DNA of 45,384 nt from assembly GCA_044227985.1 (NCBI GenBank), contig JBGAVT010000009.1, positions 1 to 45,384 of the forward strand, given 5' to 3'. The position numbers and the translations under genes are program-made. Shown in pieces: positions 33,612 through 42,033 of this stretch; position 1 is the first letter of the stretch; every line of letters starts with the position of its first letter. The notes below the pieces were generated by a model. It was not told where the DNA came from. It worked only from the letters and a program-made list of their open reading frames with translations, and searched no databases. This DNA is from CAZUNB01 sp044227985. GTDB taxonomy: Bacteria > Patescibacteriota > Saccharimonadia > Saccharimonadales > JAGPDM01.

Positions 33612-33779
33612 TTTATAATAACAAGTATATACTGTCTGCATAGTTCATGCAGTTTCCAGCAATAAACTTGATGACCACGTCAGCATAAGCACCAGAAGTT
33701 AAAAATACAGATAGTCTATAGGCGGATTGTTATGGTGTCGGTATTTGATAGTATGTAATGTAGCGTACCAACTAGAATA

Positions 33780-35246
33780 ATGCTTGAAAGTAGAGGTAGT
33801 TTGAATAAGATAAAAAAGACGGCCGGTCAATTAGCTAATCACTTTCGTGTGCTTCTTCGTAGTAAAAAATGCCGAAAATTTATCATTATCCTTTTTGTCG
33901 TGCAGGCTGTAGTCTTGGCACTCAGTGTCAAGATTGGTCTGCCACCCGATGAGCTGTTTCACATACGATTCATAGAGTACTTTGCAACCCACGGTTTTGA
34001 TCCGTTTATAGGCAACCAGAAAGACAGTTTTTCTCTCGGTGAGCTTTCTCGCACCCCTGAGTATCTGTACCAGTATCTGATGAGTCTCATCTACCGTATC
34101 ATCCCGTTTGGTGTCTACGGCACCTATATGACGCTTCGTTTTCTATCCATTGGTTTGTCAGCCGCTAGTTTGTTCTTGCTGGCTAAGCTTGGAGATAAGC
34201 TCAAAATACCTGTCAGTGTTACTAATTTTAGCCTTTTACTGTTGTCGAACTCAGCTCAATTCTTATTCTTAAGTGCTTCTGTTAATAGTGATCTCTTGGT
34301 TTGGTTCATGGTTCTTGCCTGTCTCATAATTCTTGTAAGTTTTCTACATAATAATTCTTTAAAAACGCTTTTTTTCCTAGCTGGCCTTGTTGGTCTCGGA
34401 ATGGTGACAAAACGAACGTTTATGCCGATCGGTGCAATGGTTGCCGTTGGAGCTGTCGTGAAAGCTTTTACAGTCAGGGAGCTACTGTTCAAGCAACTTA
34501 AAAAACCAGATGTCTATCTTTGGTTATCTATTGGGTTTTTCGTTCTTGGTTTTGGGTTATTCGCTGAGAGGGTAGGCATGAACCTCGTACAGTATCAACA
34601 GATAAAACCAGCATGTATGGACCTGCACACTAAAGCAGAGTGCATCGAAAACGGTGTTGAAAGAAGAAATCTTAGAATACGAGAGTCGAATATTGTAGAT
34701 GTTGAGAATTATAATCTCGTGGAATATGGTTTTGGTTGGAGTTATCTGACCGTTAGCTATCTTGTCGGAACTCAGGGTTGGAATGGCGGTGTGGTTGCTC
34801 CAGTCGCGCTCAACGTCGCTATTCTCATATTATCGATAGCTGGCCTTGCTGCAAGTGTTATCGAGATACGAGCAAGATCGAAGGATATGCTGAAGTTTGT
34901 TAGGTTGGCTATTTATTTCGGATCACTAGTATTCATTGTTTATAACTTCTGGTTTAACTATCAGGTTTACCAAAGAAGTAATATCCCAGGCTTAGCATTG
35001 CAGGGAAGGTATATTCTGCCAACAGCGAGTGTGTTCTTACTGATCAGTTGCTACTATGTCTATAAACATATAATTACGAAATCTAACCTGCGGATTACCT
35101 CTGCCATTGTACTGCTGGCTTTCATGCTCTATGGATCAGGTTTATTTCTGGTATTGTCTGATAATTTTTATACTGATAATGTCTTTAAACCTAGAATAAT
35201 CTTTGATCGTAGTGATTTAATCAGCGAACACGAACCAAGTATCTAG
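33780..35246 (+). CDS. DUF2142-like GT-C membrane protein, full length
   Basis: A 488-residue membrane protein with about ten helices. After the first helix is the short outer motif KIGLPPDELFHIRFIEYF (Asp-Glu at the position of the GT-C catalytic Asp). A soluble outer loop lies around residues 275-310. The late GLALQGRYILPTASVFLL motif is typical of DUF2142. GT-C proteins of this kind transfer sugars from polyprenyl phosphate to acceptors outside the membrane; the acceptor is unknown. It overlaps the convergent DPM-like GT2 by 4 nt, which could make its lipid-linked donor. Compare the truncated relative at 19261. Confidence 0.8.
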   Translation: MLESRGSLNKIKKTAGQLANHFRVLLRSKKCRKFIIILFVVQAVVLALSVKIGLPPDELFHIRFIEYFATHGFDPFIGNQKDSFSLGELSRTPEYLYQYLMSLIYRIIPFGVYGTYMTLRFLSIGLSAASLFLLAKLGDKLKIPVSVTNFSLLLLSNSAQFLFLSASVNSDLLVWFMVLACLIILVSFLHNNSLKTLFFLAGLVGLGMVTKRTFMPIGAMVAVGAVVKAFTVRELLFKQLKKPDVYLWLSIGFFVLGFGLFAERVGMNLVQYQQIKPACMDLHTKAECIENGVERRNLRIRESNIVDVENYNLVEYGFGWSYLTVSYLVGTQGWNGGVVAPVALNVAILILSIAGLAASVIEIRARSKDMLKFVRLAIYFGSLVFIVYNFWFNYQVYQRSNIPGLALQGRYILPTASVFLLISCYYVYKHIITKSNLRITSAIVLLAFMLYGSGLFLVLSDNFYTDNVFKPRIIFDRSDLISEHEPSI

Positions 35247-36181
35247 CTTTTATAATTAGCTTTTTCTCTTTGCAAGATATCTTCGAGCAAAATTCGGTTT
35301 GTTCTGATCAGATCAGCAATAATTCCTAGTCCAATAAATAGAACACCGGAAATAATCAGAGCAGTTCCGACGATTAACGATTGAATGTGTCCGTCTCCGT
35401 TACCACTAATAAATAATACAATATATCGAGCAAATAAAATCAGAGCTATTGTTACCTGAAGCACTCCAGGACCTACAAATATCTTTGTTGGTTGGTACAT
35501 CAAGTAGCCCTTAATGATCGCCATGCCAGACTTGGCGACGTGCTGCCAGGTACTTTTGAAAAGCCGCGAGTCTCGAGTTGGGGCATTTGCGCCGACTGGA
35601 ACGCTGATCATAGCGATGCGTTTTCGTCCTGCGTGTATGATTGTCTCGGTGCAGTAGCTAAATGAGTTTATAGTGTAGAGCTGTAAAATAGCGTTTTTTG
35701 AATATGCTCGGAAACCCGATACTGTATCGGCTACGTCCGTGCCAGCAGCAATATTCACGATTCGACTGCCCAGTCTCTGTAAGAGCCTTTTAAGTGGCGA
35801 GAAGTGGGCGATTTCATTAGTTTGTCTATCGCCGATAACAATGTCAGCTTCGCCGTCGAGAATCGGCTTAACGATATCGGGTATTTTGTCACTTGGATAT
35901 TGGTTGTCGCCATCAGTATTAACGATGATGTCGGCGCCGTGTTGAATTGCGTAATCAGCACCGTCACTAAATGAACGACTTAGGCCTCGGTTTTTTGTGT
36001 GCCTGATGATGTGTTGTACTCCGAGCTTTTTGGCAACTTCGACGGTTTTATCAGTTGAACCATCATCAATCACTAAAAACTCGATTTCATCGATTCCATC
36101 GATTTGCTTGGGCATTTTCTCAAAGACTAGTGGAAGTGTAGTTTCTTCGTTTAAGCAGGGGATTTGGATAAATAATTTCAT
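35243..36181 (-). CDS. DPM1-like glycosyltransferase family 2 with C-terminal membrane helices
   Basis: A protein of about 312 residues. The GT-A domain has KLFIQIPCLNEETTLPLVF, FLVIDDGSTDKT, NRGLSRSFSDGADYA and NTDGDNQYPSD (DxD), then GTDVADTVSGFRAYSK. Two C-terminal helices follow (QVTIALILFARYIVLFIS and SLIVGTALIISGVLFIGLGI), as in GtrB/ArnC-like polyprenyl-phosphate sugar transferases. The ATG at 36181 lies 1 nt after the ugd stop, so it is coupled to ugd and ends the rml-ugd operon. Confidence 0.9.
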   Translation of the reverse strand: MKLFIQIPCLNEETTLPLVFEKMPKQIDGIDEIEFLVIDDGSTDKTVEVAKKLGVQHIIRHTKNRGLSRSFSDGADYAIQHGADIIVNTDGDNQYPSDKIPDIVKPILDGEADIVIGDRQTNEIAHFSPLKRLLQRLGSRIVNIAAGTDVADTVSGFRAYSKNAILQLYTINSFSYCTETIIHAGRKRIAMISVPVGANAPTRDSRLFKSTWQHVAKSGMAIIKGYLMYQPTKIFVGPGVLQVTIALILFARYIVLFISGNGDGHIQSLIVGTALIISGVLFIGLGIIADLIRTNRILLEDILQREKANYKS

Positions 36182-36182
36182 A

Positions 36183-37520
36183 TTAACGTCGTCCAACCCC
36201 TCGGTAGTGAAGCCCCGTTTGTCTAATCGCTTCAGGCTCGAACATGTTTACCCCATCAAACAGGTACGAGGCATCATATTTTGAAAAATCGATTTGTTTA
36301 AATTCAGGCCAGTCTGTAGTAACGACTACAATGTCACAATCTTTGATGACTGCCTCGACAGTATCTTTTATCATGATGTTGTCTGCTAGTTCCGGTGTGG
36401 CTTCTTGTCTTGCTTCAGGGTCATAGGCTGAAATCTCTGCACCCATCTCGGCGAGTAAATTAGCGATTATAATTCCTGGTGATTTACGCACGTCACTAGT
36501 ACCTGCTTTAAAGGCCAATCCGAGCAGTCCGACTTTTTTGCCCTTTAATTCTCCGCAATCTATAGTTATCATCTCAACGATATATGATGGCATGGATTGA
36601 TTCAGTTCGGCAGCAGCCCGCATGATAGATAGATCAGCTCCAAAAGTATCAGCGCTGCTGATAAGACCTCGAACATCCTTGGGGAAGCAGCCGCCACCGT
36701 AGCCACGCCCAGCATTTAGAAATGCTCGGCCAATCCTCTGGTCGGCACCAACTGCGTCCATGACTTCGGTTATGTCGGCATTGGTTGCATCGGCGAGCTT
36801 GGCAATCGAGTTTGCGAACGATATCTTAAGTGCTAAAAAGGCATTGGCACTGACTTTGGTTAGCTCGGCACTCTCGATATTAAGTTTGTGAATCTTCGGT
36901 AAGCTCCGGTTCAGAAGTTTTTGACCGGCAATTCGACCGATGTCTTGTCTTTGTTCGTATATATCGAGAAAAAGCTGTGACACGACGGTGCCAGCTGCTT
37001 CTTCACCACCAACTACGATGCGATCGGGCTCGATGCTGTCGACAACAGCCGTGCCTTCGCGCAGAAATTCTGGTGATGAAATGTAGGTAAAGTCAACTGA
37101 GCTTAGCTCGGCAAAACGTTTAATGATTTGTTTGCCTGTACCAACCGGTACAGTGCTTTTTTGGACATAAATAATTGGTCCAGTGGCAACCTTGGCTATG
37201 CTTTCAAGCGCCGTAAAAACATACTCGAGGTTTGGGCTACCATCCGGATTATCAGGGGTTCCGACAGATGACATGACGATATTTGAGTTAGTAACCGATT
37301 CTTGGTACGACTCCGTGGCGGTTAGTTTTTCTGTGGAAATACCGTGAGCAACGAGCGCGTCGAGCCCAGCTTCAAAGAACGGTGCTTGACCATTATTCAG
37401 CTTGTCAATTTTCTTAGAATCGATATCAACCGCATAAGTCCGTACTCCGCTAGCAGCCAGCAACGCAGCCGTAGTTGTGCCAACGTAGCCCGAGCCAACA
37501 ACAGTGACAACGTTAGCCAT
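36183..37520 (-). CDS. ugd: UDP-glucose 6-dehydrogenase
   Basis: A 445-residue NAD-dependent enzyme that oxidises UDP-glucose to UDP-glucuronate. It has the N-terminal VTVVGSGYVGTTTAALLA, VMSSVGTPDNPDGSPNLEYV, YVQKSTVPVGTG, FTYISSPEFLREGTAVVD (catalytic Glu), the central LTKVSANAFLALKISFANS (catalytic Lys and Asn) and the catalytic Cys in GRGYGGGCFPKDVRGL (C278). The C-terminal domain ends with VVTTDWPEF. It overlaps rmlA by 8 nt, so it belongs to the rml operon. UDP-GlcNAc or UDP-ManNAc dehydrogenase is less likely given the motif set. Confidence 0.92.
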   Translation of the reverse strand: MANVVTVVGSGYVGTTTAALLAASGVRTYAVDIDSKKIDKLNNGQAPFFEAGLDALVAHGISTEKLTATESYQESVTNSNIVMSSVGTPDNPDGSPNLEYVFTALESIAKVATGPIIYVQKSTVPVGTGKQIIKRFAELSSVDFTYISSPEFLREGTAVVDSIEPDRIVVGGEEAAGTVVSQLFLDIYEQRQDIGRIAGQKLLNRSLPKIHKLNIESAELTKVSANAFLALKISFANSIAKLADATNADITEVMDAVGADQRIGRAFLNAGRGYGGGCFPKDVRGLISSADTFGADLSIMRAAAELNQSMPSYIVEMITIDCGELKGKKVGLLGLAFKAGTSDVRKSPGIIIANLLAEMGAEISAYDPEARQEATPELADNIMIKDTVEAVIKDCDIVVVTTDWPEFKQIDFSKYDASYLFDGVNMFEPEAIRQTGLHYRGVGRR

Positions 37521-38379
37521 GTATGAGTAAGTCTTTCAGATATTTACCATAGCCGCTTTTAACGAGCTCATCAGCGACATTATTTAGTGCTTCGTCATCT
37601 ATCCACTTGTTTCGCCAAGCGATTTCTTCGATACAACCGATCTTAAGTCCCTGGCGCTCTTCTATGACTTGCACAAACTGTGAAGCTTGGTTCATGCTCT
37701 CAAATGTTCCAGTGTCGAGCCAGGCTGTGCCACGGTCAAGAAGTTGGACTTGGAGCTCACCATTGTCTAAATAGGAATTGATAACTTCAGTGATCTCTTT
37801 TTCACCACGAGCTGATTGATTAGCGTTTTTGGCATATTCGACACATCGATTGTCGAAGAAATATAATCCCGGGATAGCAAAATTGCTCTTTGGTGTTTCT
37901 GGTTTTTCTTCAATCGACAGTACTTTGCCGTCATCGTTAAACTCAACTACACCATAACGTTCAGGGTCCTGGACCTGATAACCAAAAACTAAGCCACCAT
38001 TGAGATCGGTATGTTGTGATAGTTTATCTCCCATCTCACTGCCGTAGAAGATGTTATCGCCGAGAATCATAGCCACTTTATCATCGCCAATAAATTCTTC
38101 ACCAATAACGAATGCATCGGCAAGACCAGTCGGTTTATCTTGAATTTGATACGAAAAGTTACAACCAATCGATTCACCGGTGCCAAACAAAGCCTCAAAT
38201 CTTGAAATGTCTATAGCGGTTGAAATAATCAAGATATCGCGAATGCCAGCTAGCATTAAAGTACTCAGCGGGTAGTAAATCATCGGTTTGTCGTAGATTG
38301 GTACTAGCTGTTTGCTGATGCTTTTAGTAATCGGGTAAAGTCTGCTTCCAGTCCCGCCAGCTAAGATAATTCCCTTCAT
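37513..38379 (-). CDS. rmlA: Glucose-1-phosphate thymidylyltransferase
   Basis: A 288-residue enzyme making dTDP-glucose from dTTP and glucose-1-phosphate, the first step to dTDP-L-rhamnose. It has MKGIILAGGTGSRLYPITKS (nucleotide loop), PIYDKPMIYYPLSTLMLAGI, YQIQDKPTGLADAF, MILGDNIFYGSEM and SIEEKPETPKSNFAIPGLYFFD. The length and motifs match short RmlA proteins (about 290 residues). GGAG precedes the ATG by about 5 nt. Confidence 0.95.
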   Translation of the reverse strand: MKGIILAGGTGSRLYPITKSISKQLVPIYDKPMIYYPLSTLMLAGIRDILIISTAIDISRFEALFGTGESIGCNFSYQIQDKPTGLADAFVIGEEFIGDDKVAMILGDNIFYGSEMGDKLSQHTDLNGGLVFGYQVQDPERYGVVEFNDDGKVLSIEEKPETPKSNFAIPGLYFFDNRCVEYAKNANQSARGEKEITEVINSYLDNGELQVQLLDRGTAWLDTGTFESMNQASQFVQVIEERQGLKIGCIEEIAWRNKWIDDEALNNVADELVKSGYGKYLKDLLIHG

Positions 38380-38397
38380 AAAACTCCTCTGTTTTCT

Positions 38398-39234
38398 TTA
38401 GTTCAAGTATTGGTCTAGTTTATCATGCCAGTCGGCAGGCTTGAAACCGAGGCTTTTGATTTTTGTGAGATTAAGTTGGCTATTTTTTGGTCGCGGAGCG
38501 ATGAAATCTTTACCTTGAAAGTATTCTTCAGTCGAAATCGGCGAAACGTCATTTTTATGTCGTCCTGATTTTTCAAATACCAGTTGAGCGATTTCGTGCC
38601 AGTTAACAACATCACCGTCGTTTGTAAGGTTGTAGGTTCCGAACGGTGCACGGGTTTCTAGTAAAAACTTAACACCATCTGCAATGTCTTCGGTGAAGGT
38701 TAGGCGACCGAATTGATCATCAACTACTGATGGCGAAACGCCTTTTTCAGCTAGACTTTTCATGATGTTAATGAAGTTATGACCCTGTCCGATTACCCAC
38801 GATGTCCGGATTATGTAGTGTTTTGCGTAATTCATAACTGCATAATCACCAGCGGCCTTGCTGCGGCCATAGACACTGATTGGGTTAAATAAATCAGTTT
38901 CGGTGTAGACCCCATCTTTTTGTCCATCGAAAACGTAGTCGGTCGAGATGTGGACAATCGGGATGTCTGATTCTGCAGCTCGTTGCACTAAATTGGCAGG
39001 TCCTTGTGAGTTGGCTGACCACACATTTGCCCAGTTTTCTGATTTTTCACAATCGTCAACCGCTGTGAAGGCCGCAGGATTGATAATTAAATCGATACCT
39101 TCAAGGTTTAGCTCGGTTACTTGTTTGATGTTGCTAATATCAAGTTGGCTTGAGCTAAGAGCGAGCGAATCAGGGAAAATAGCAACTAAGGCCTGCCCAA
39201 GCTGACCGTTAGGTCCAGTTATTAGTGCTTTCAA
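38398..39234 (-). CDS. rmlD: dTDP-4-dehydrorhamnose reductase
   Basis: A 278-residue SDR performing the last step to dTDP-L-rhamnose. It has MKALITGPNGQLGQALV, LIINPAAFTAVDDCEKS, IVHISTDYVFDGQKDGVYTE, YGRSKAAGDYAV (YxxxK) and YIIRTSWVIGQG. It starts with TTG at 39234, overlapping the rmlC stop (TTGA), with GGAAG about 8 nt upstream. The gene order rmlB-rmlC-rmlD-rmlA-ugd runs on the minus strand with short overlaps or gaps. Confidence 0.94.
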   Translation of the reverse strand: MKALITGPNGQLGQALVAIFPDSLALSSSQLDISNIKQVTELNLEGIDLIINPAAFTAVDDCEKSENWANVWSANSQGPANLVQRAAESDIPIVHISTDYVFDGQKDGVYTETDLFNPISVYGRSKAAGDYAVMNYAKHYIIRTSWVIGQGHNFINIMKSLAEKGVSPSVVDDQFGRLTFTEDIADGVKFLLETRAPFGTYNLTNDGDVVNWHEIAQLVFEKSGRHKNDVSPISTEEYFQGKDFIAPRPKNSQLNLTKIKSLGFKPADWHDKLDQYLN

Positions 39235-39797
39235 GAGCTAACTTCCAGAGGTGTTATTTCTCTTAAACTTGGATGATTTTTATCACGATCGCTCATAATT
39301 GCATTGCCTAGAACAATCGGCCAGTTTATCGCTAACTCTTTGTCAGCTAGGTTCACGAATGTGTAGTGGTCGTGCAAATCCTGGCTCCAATGTTGATCAA
39401 CGAGGTAGGAATAGTACGTCTCTTCTAGCGTCATAAAACTATTGCCACAACCTTTTGGTAGATACACAGCCTTTTCTGGAGTAATCTCTAGCTCAACTTT
39501 GGTGCCGAAATTTTCGCCTGCTCGAAGATCGACAAAAGCACAAAATATTTTGCCGCTAACAACCGAGATATATTTGTTCCATGGTTCAGCATGGACACCA
39601 CGAACGACACCGCGGTCTTTGTTGTAACTTATATTATTTTGGACGGGTTGAAAGTCGGCCGGCAATCCAGCTTCAATCAGTTTAGCTTGTTGAAATTTCT
39701 CCTGAAACCAACCCCGCTCATCACCGATAATACTAACGTCAATTTCGAGCAAACCAGGAATAGAAGTTTTAGCTACCTTGAACTCAGTTTGTGCCAT
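39231..39797 (-). CDS. rmlC: dTDP-4-dehydrorhamnose 3,5-epimerase (RmlC-like)
   Basis: A protein of about 188 residues, cupin fold. It has DERGWFQEKFQQAKLI, NNISYNKDRGVVRGVHAEPW (catalytic His in the RGxH motif), KIFCAFVDLR, AVYLPKGCGNSFMTLEETYYSYLVDQHW (the Tyr and acceptor region) and ends with the DRDKNHPSL piece. The canonical PxGxAHGF motif reads PKGCGNSF here, so the usual His is replaced by Asn; some RmlC-like proteins in this class share such changes. The neighbours make an epimerase role nearly certain. The ATG at 39797 is preferred over 39806 and overlaps the rmlB end. Confidence 0.88.
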   Translation of the reverse strand: MAQTEFKVAKTSIPGLLEIDVSIIGDERGWFQEKFQQAKLIEAGLPADFQPVQNNISYNKDRGVVRGVHAEPWNKYISVVSGKIFCAFVDLRAGENFGTKVELEITPEKAVYLPKGCGNSFMTLEETYYSYLVDQHWSQDLHDHYTFVNLADKELAINWPIVLGNAIMSDRDKNHPSLREITPLEVSS

Positions 39798-40803
39798 TTT
39801 TTGCACCTTGTTTTAAAAAGTCAGGTACATACAAATCATTAATAATCGGCTTCCACCACCATTCATTTTGACGATACCAATCAACGGTTTTCTTTAAGCC
39901 TTCTTCGAATGTGACACTCGGTTGATAGCCAAGCTCATCACGGAGTTTACTGTAGTCAATCGCATAACGTAAATCATGGCCTGGACGGTCAGTTACAAAT
40001 TTTTTGACTGATTTTGTTTCTGGTACAGCGGCTAGAACAGCATCGGCAATTTCTACGCCATTTTTCTCAGCACCGCCGCCAACGCAGTAGGTTTCACCAG
40101 CTACGCCTTTATGCATGATTAGATCAATTGCACGACAGTGGTCTTCGACGAATAGGTAATCGCGGACACTTTTACCATCGCCATAAATCGTTAGGTTTCG
40201 GTCGTGAAGCGCAAATAAAGCAAAAAGCGGGATAATATTTTCAGGAACTTGGTATGGCCCGTAGTTGTTAGAACAATTTGAAATCGTAATCGGCAAACCG
40301 TATGTGGCGTGGGCGGCTCGAACTAGGTGATCACTGCCAGCTTTGGTGGCACTATACGGGCTACGTGGATCATAGGCCGTTTGTTCGTTAAATTTAACGG
40401 TCGGATCGAGTGGAAGCTCGCCAAAAACCTCATCGGTTGAAACGTGATGGAAACGAGATATACCGTGCTTTTGACTTAGGCTTAAGAGATTCTGTGTCGC
40501 AATTATATTTGAGTTAACAAATTCCATGGGATTTTCGATACTACGATCAACGTTTGTTTCAGCCGCAAAATGCGCAACCATATCTATCTGTTTTTCTTCA
40601 AAAATTGCGCTAAGCTTATCGAATTCAATTAGGTCAAACTTGTGAAATTCAATTGTATCTTCAATGTCCTTCAAGTTTTCTCGTCGACCCTGCTGGTTGA
40701 GTTTATCAATGATAACAATCTCATATTCTGGGTACTTTCGAGCAATTAAATGAGCAAAATTAGCCCCAATAAATCCTGCGCCGCCTGTAATTAAGATTCT
40801 CAT
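39784..40803 (-). CDS. rmlB: dTDP-glucose 4,6-dehydratase
   Basis: A 339-residue extended SDR giving dTDP-4-keto-6-deoxyglucose. It has MRILITGGAGFIGANFAHL, AHFAAETNVDRSIENP, FHHVSTDEVFGELP (catalytic Asp-Glu pair), YSATKAGSDHLVRA (YxxxK) and NCSNNYGPYQVPENIIPLFAL. It heads the rml-ugd-GT2 operon. A TATAAT box at 40811-40816 leaves 7 nt before the ATG, so transcription probably starts at or next to the start codon. No Shine-Dalgarno sequence is seen. Confidence 0.95.
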   Translation of the reverse strand: MRILITGGAGFIGANFAHLIARKYPEYEIVIIDKLNQQGRRENLKDIEDTIEFHKFDLIEFDKLSAIFEEKQIDMVAHFAAETNVDRSIENPMEFVNSNIIATQNLLSLSQKHGISRFHHVSTDEVFGELPLDPTVKFNEQTAYDPRSPYSATKAGSDHLVRAAHATYGLPITISNCSNNYGPYQVPENIIPLFALFALHDRNLTIYGDGKSVRDYLFVEDHCRAIDLIMHKGVAGETYCVGGGAEKNGVEIADAVLAAVPETKSVKKFVTDRPGHDLRYAIDYSKLRDELGYQPSVTFEEGLKKTVDWYRQNEWWWKPIINDLYVPDFLKQGAKNGTN

Positions 40804-40810
40804 CCGCTAA

Positions 40811-40816
40811 ATTATA
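40811..40816 (-). promoter_or_regulatory. -10 box of rmlB, leaderless-type
   Basis: A perfect TATAAT on the minus strand, separated from the rmlB ATG by 7 nt (TTAGCGG). The -35 is poor. The spacing puts the likely first transcribed base within 1 nt of the start codon. Confidence 0.6.
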
Positions 40817-40836
40817 ACATTTTTTTAACTACTAGT

Positions 40837-40866
40837 TTGCCTTTATCCGCCACAAGCGGTTATGAT
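40837..40866 (+). promoter_or_regulatory. Promoter of the guanylyltransferase gene, leaderless-type
   Basis: TTGCCT (40837-40842), an 18-nt spacer, TATGAT (40861-40866), then only 6 nt before the ATG at 40873. There is no Shine-Dalgarno sequence. It faces away from the rmlB promoter 45 nt away. Confidence 0.55.
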
Positions 40867-40872
40867 TAACGC

Positions 40873-41907
40873 ATGATTGCAGTAATAATTGCAGGAGGAA
40901 GTGGCACGAGATTGTGGCCACTATCAACGCCAAGCAAACCAAAACATTTATTAAAACTGACCGGGGAGCGTAGCTTACTACAAAGCACCTATGACCGTGC
41001 CCGGCTAGTCTCGAGCGACGTTTATGTATTGACTGACGAATCTCACGATAATCTTGTGCGCGAGCAACTGCCTGATGTTGATGCCGGTAAGATTATTGTC
41101 GAACCAGGTCGGCGCGGAACGGCTAGCTGTATTGTTTTAGCTTTAGCTCGTTTGGCTGAGCAAACTAGCGATGATCCAGTCGTAGCTTTCCTTCATGCCG
41201 ATCACCACATCCCTGACACAAGAGCATTTTCAGATACAGTCAGACAGGCTGCAAAGTTAAGCCAAGAAAAGCAGTCAATTACATTAGTCGGTATAAATCC
41301 AAGCTACCCTGCTACTGGTTTTGGATATATCAAAAAAGGCAATAAGCTCGATGATGGCGCCTTCGAGGTCGCTAAATTTAAAGAAAAACCAAGCCTGAAG
41401 ATTGCTGAGCGATATTTGAAAAGCCATAATTATCTCTGGAATATGGGTCTGTTTGTTGCACCGATTTCGGTCTTTGAGCAAAGCCTTAGTCAATTTGCAC
41501 CGAAGCGGGCTAAAGACCTAAAAGATATTTCTAAATTATTACACAACCCTGAGCGCTTAAAAAAACGCTACGCTAAAATGTCATCCGGTCCAATTGACAC
41601 AGAACTACTCGAGAAATCGAGCGGTGTAGCTGTAGTCGAGGGTGGTTTCGACTGGGTAGATATTGGTAGCTATAAAGATTTGCATGAAGTGTTACCTGCT
41701 ATTGATAAGGCCAACAACAGCATTCTTGGTGACAGCAAAAAAGTGTTTCTTTCTGACTCAACTGATACTGTCGTTGTCACAAGCTCCAGACCAATTGCAG
41801 TCATAGGCCTTAACGATGTAGTTGTTATCGATACCGATGAAGGTCTATTGGTTTGCTCCAAAGATAATGTCCAAGACGTGAAGCTCGCCGCGAAATACTT
41901 TGAGTGA
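40873..41907 (+). CDS. manC: Mannose-1-phosphate guanylyltransferase
   Basis: A 344-residue nucleotidyltransferase making GDP-mannose. It has MIAVIIAGGSGTRLWPLSTP and KPKHLLKLTGERSLLQST (nucleotide and metal loop), IIVEPGRRGTASCIVLALA, AFLHADHHIPD, TGFGYIKKG, FKEKPSLKIAERYLKSHNYLWNMGLFV and FDWVDIGSYKDL. The length fits the short, single-function form without the phosphomannose isomerase domain. It is transcribed away from the rml operon and supplies a donor for the mannose branch of the glycan or for polyprenyl-phosphate mannose. Confidence 0.93.
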   Translation: MIAVIIAGGSGTRLWPLSTPSKPKHLLKLTGERSLLQSTYDRARLVSSDVYVLTDESHDNLVREQLPDVDAGKIIVEPGRRGTASCIVLALARLAEQTSDDPVVAFLHADHHIPDTRAFSDTVRQAAKLSQEKQSITLVGINPSYPATGFGYIKKGNKLDDGAFEVAKFKEKPSLKIAERYLKSHNYLWNMGLFVAPISVFEQSLSQFAPKRAKDLKDISKLLHNPERLKKRYAKMSSGPIDTELLEKSSGVAVVEGGFDWVDIGSYKDLHEVLPAIDKANNSILGDSKKVFLSDSTDTVVVTSSRPIAVIGLNDVVVIDTDEGLLVCSKDNVQDVKLAAKYFE

Positions 41908-42033
41908 TCTTAAGTATAGAAAATTTCTTTTCAGCCTGTATACTAAGTTTAGCCAAAATTAATTGTTTCTCAGAATGTGCATTGTAAGCGGTGGGAGATG
42001 GAGTTCTAGCTGTCGACTAAAAAAGACAATTCG

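Noticed and set aside
33636..33652. CTGCAT/ATGCAG inverted repeat upstream of the GT4 gene as an operator
   Set aside because: A single 6-bp repeat with no other copies seen at the operon heads; chance is likely.
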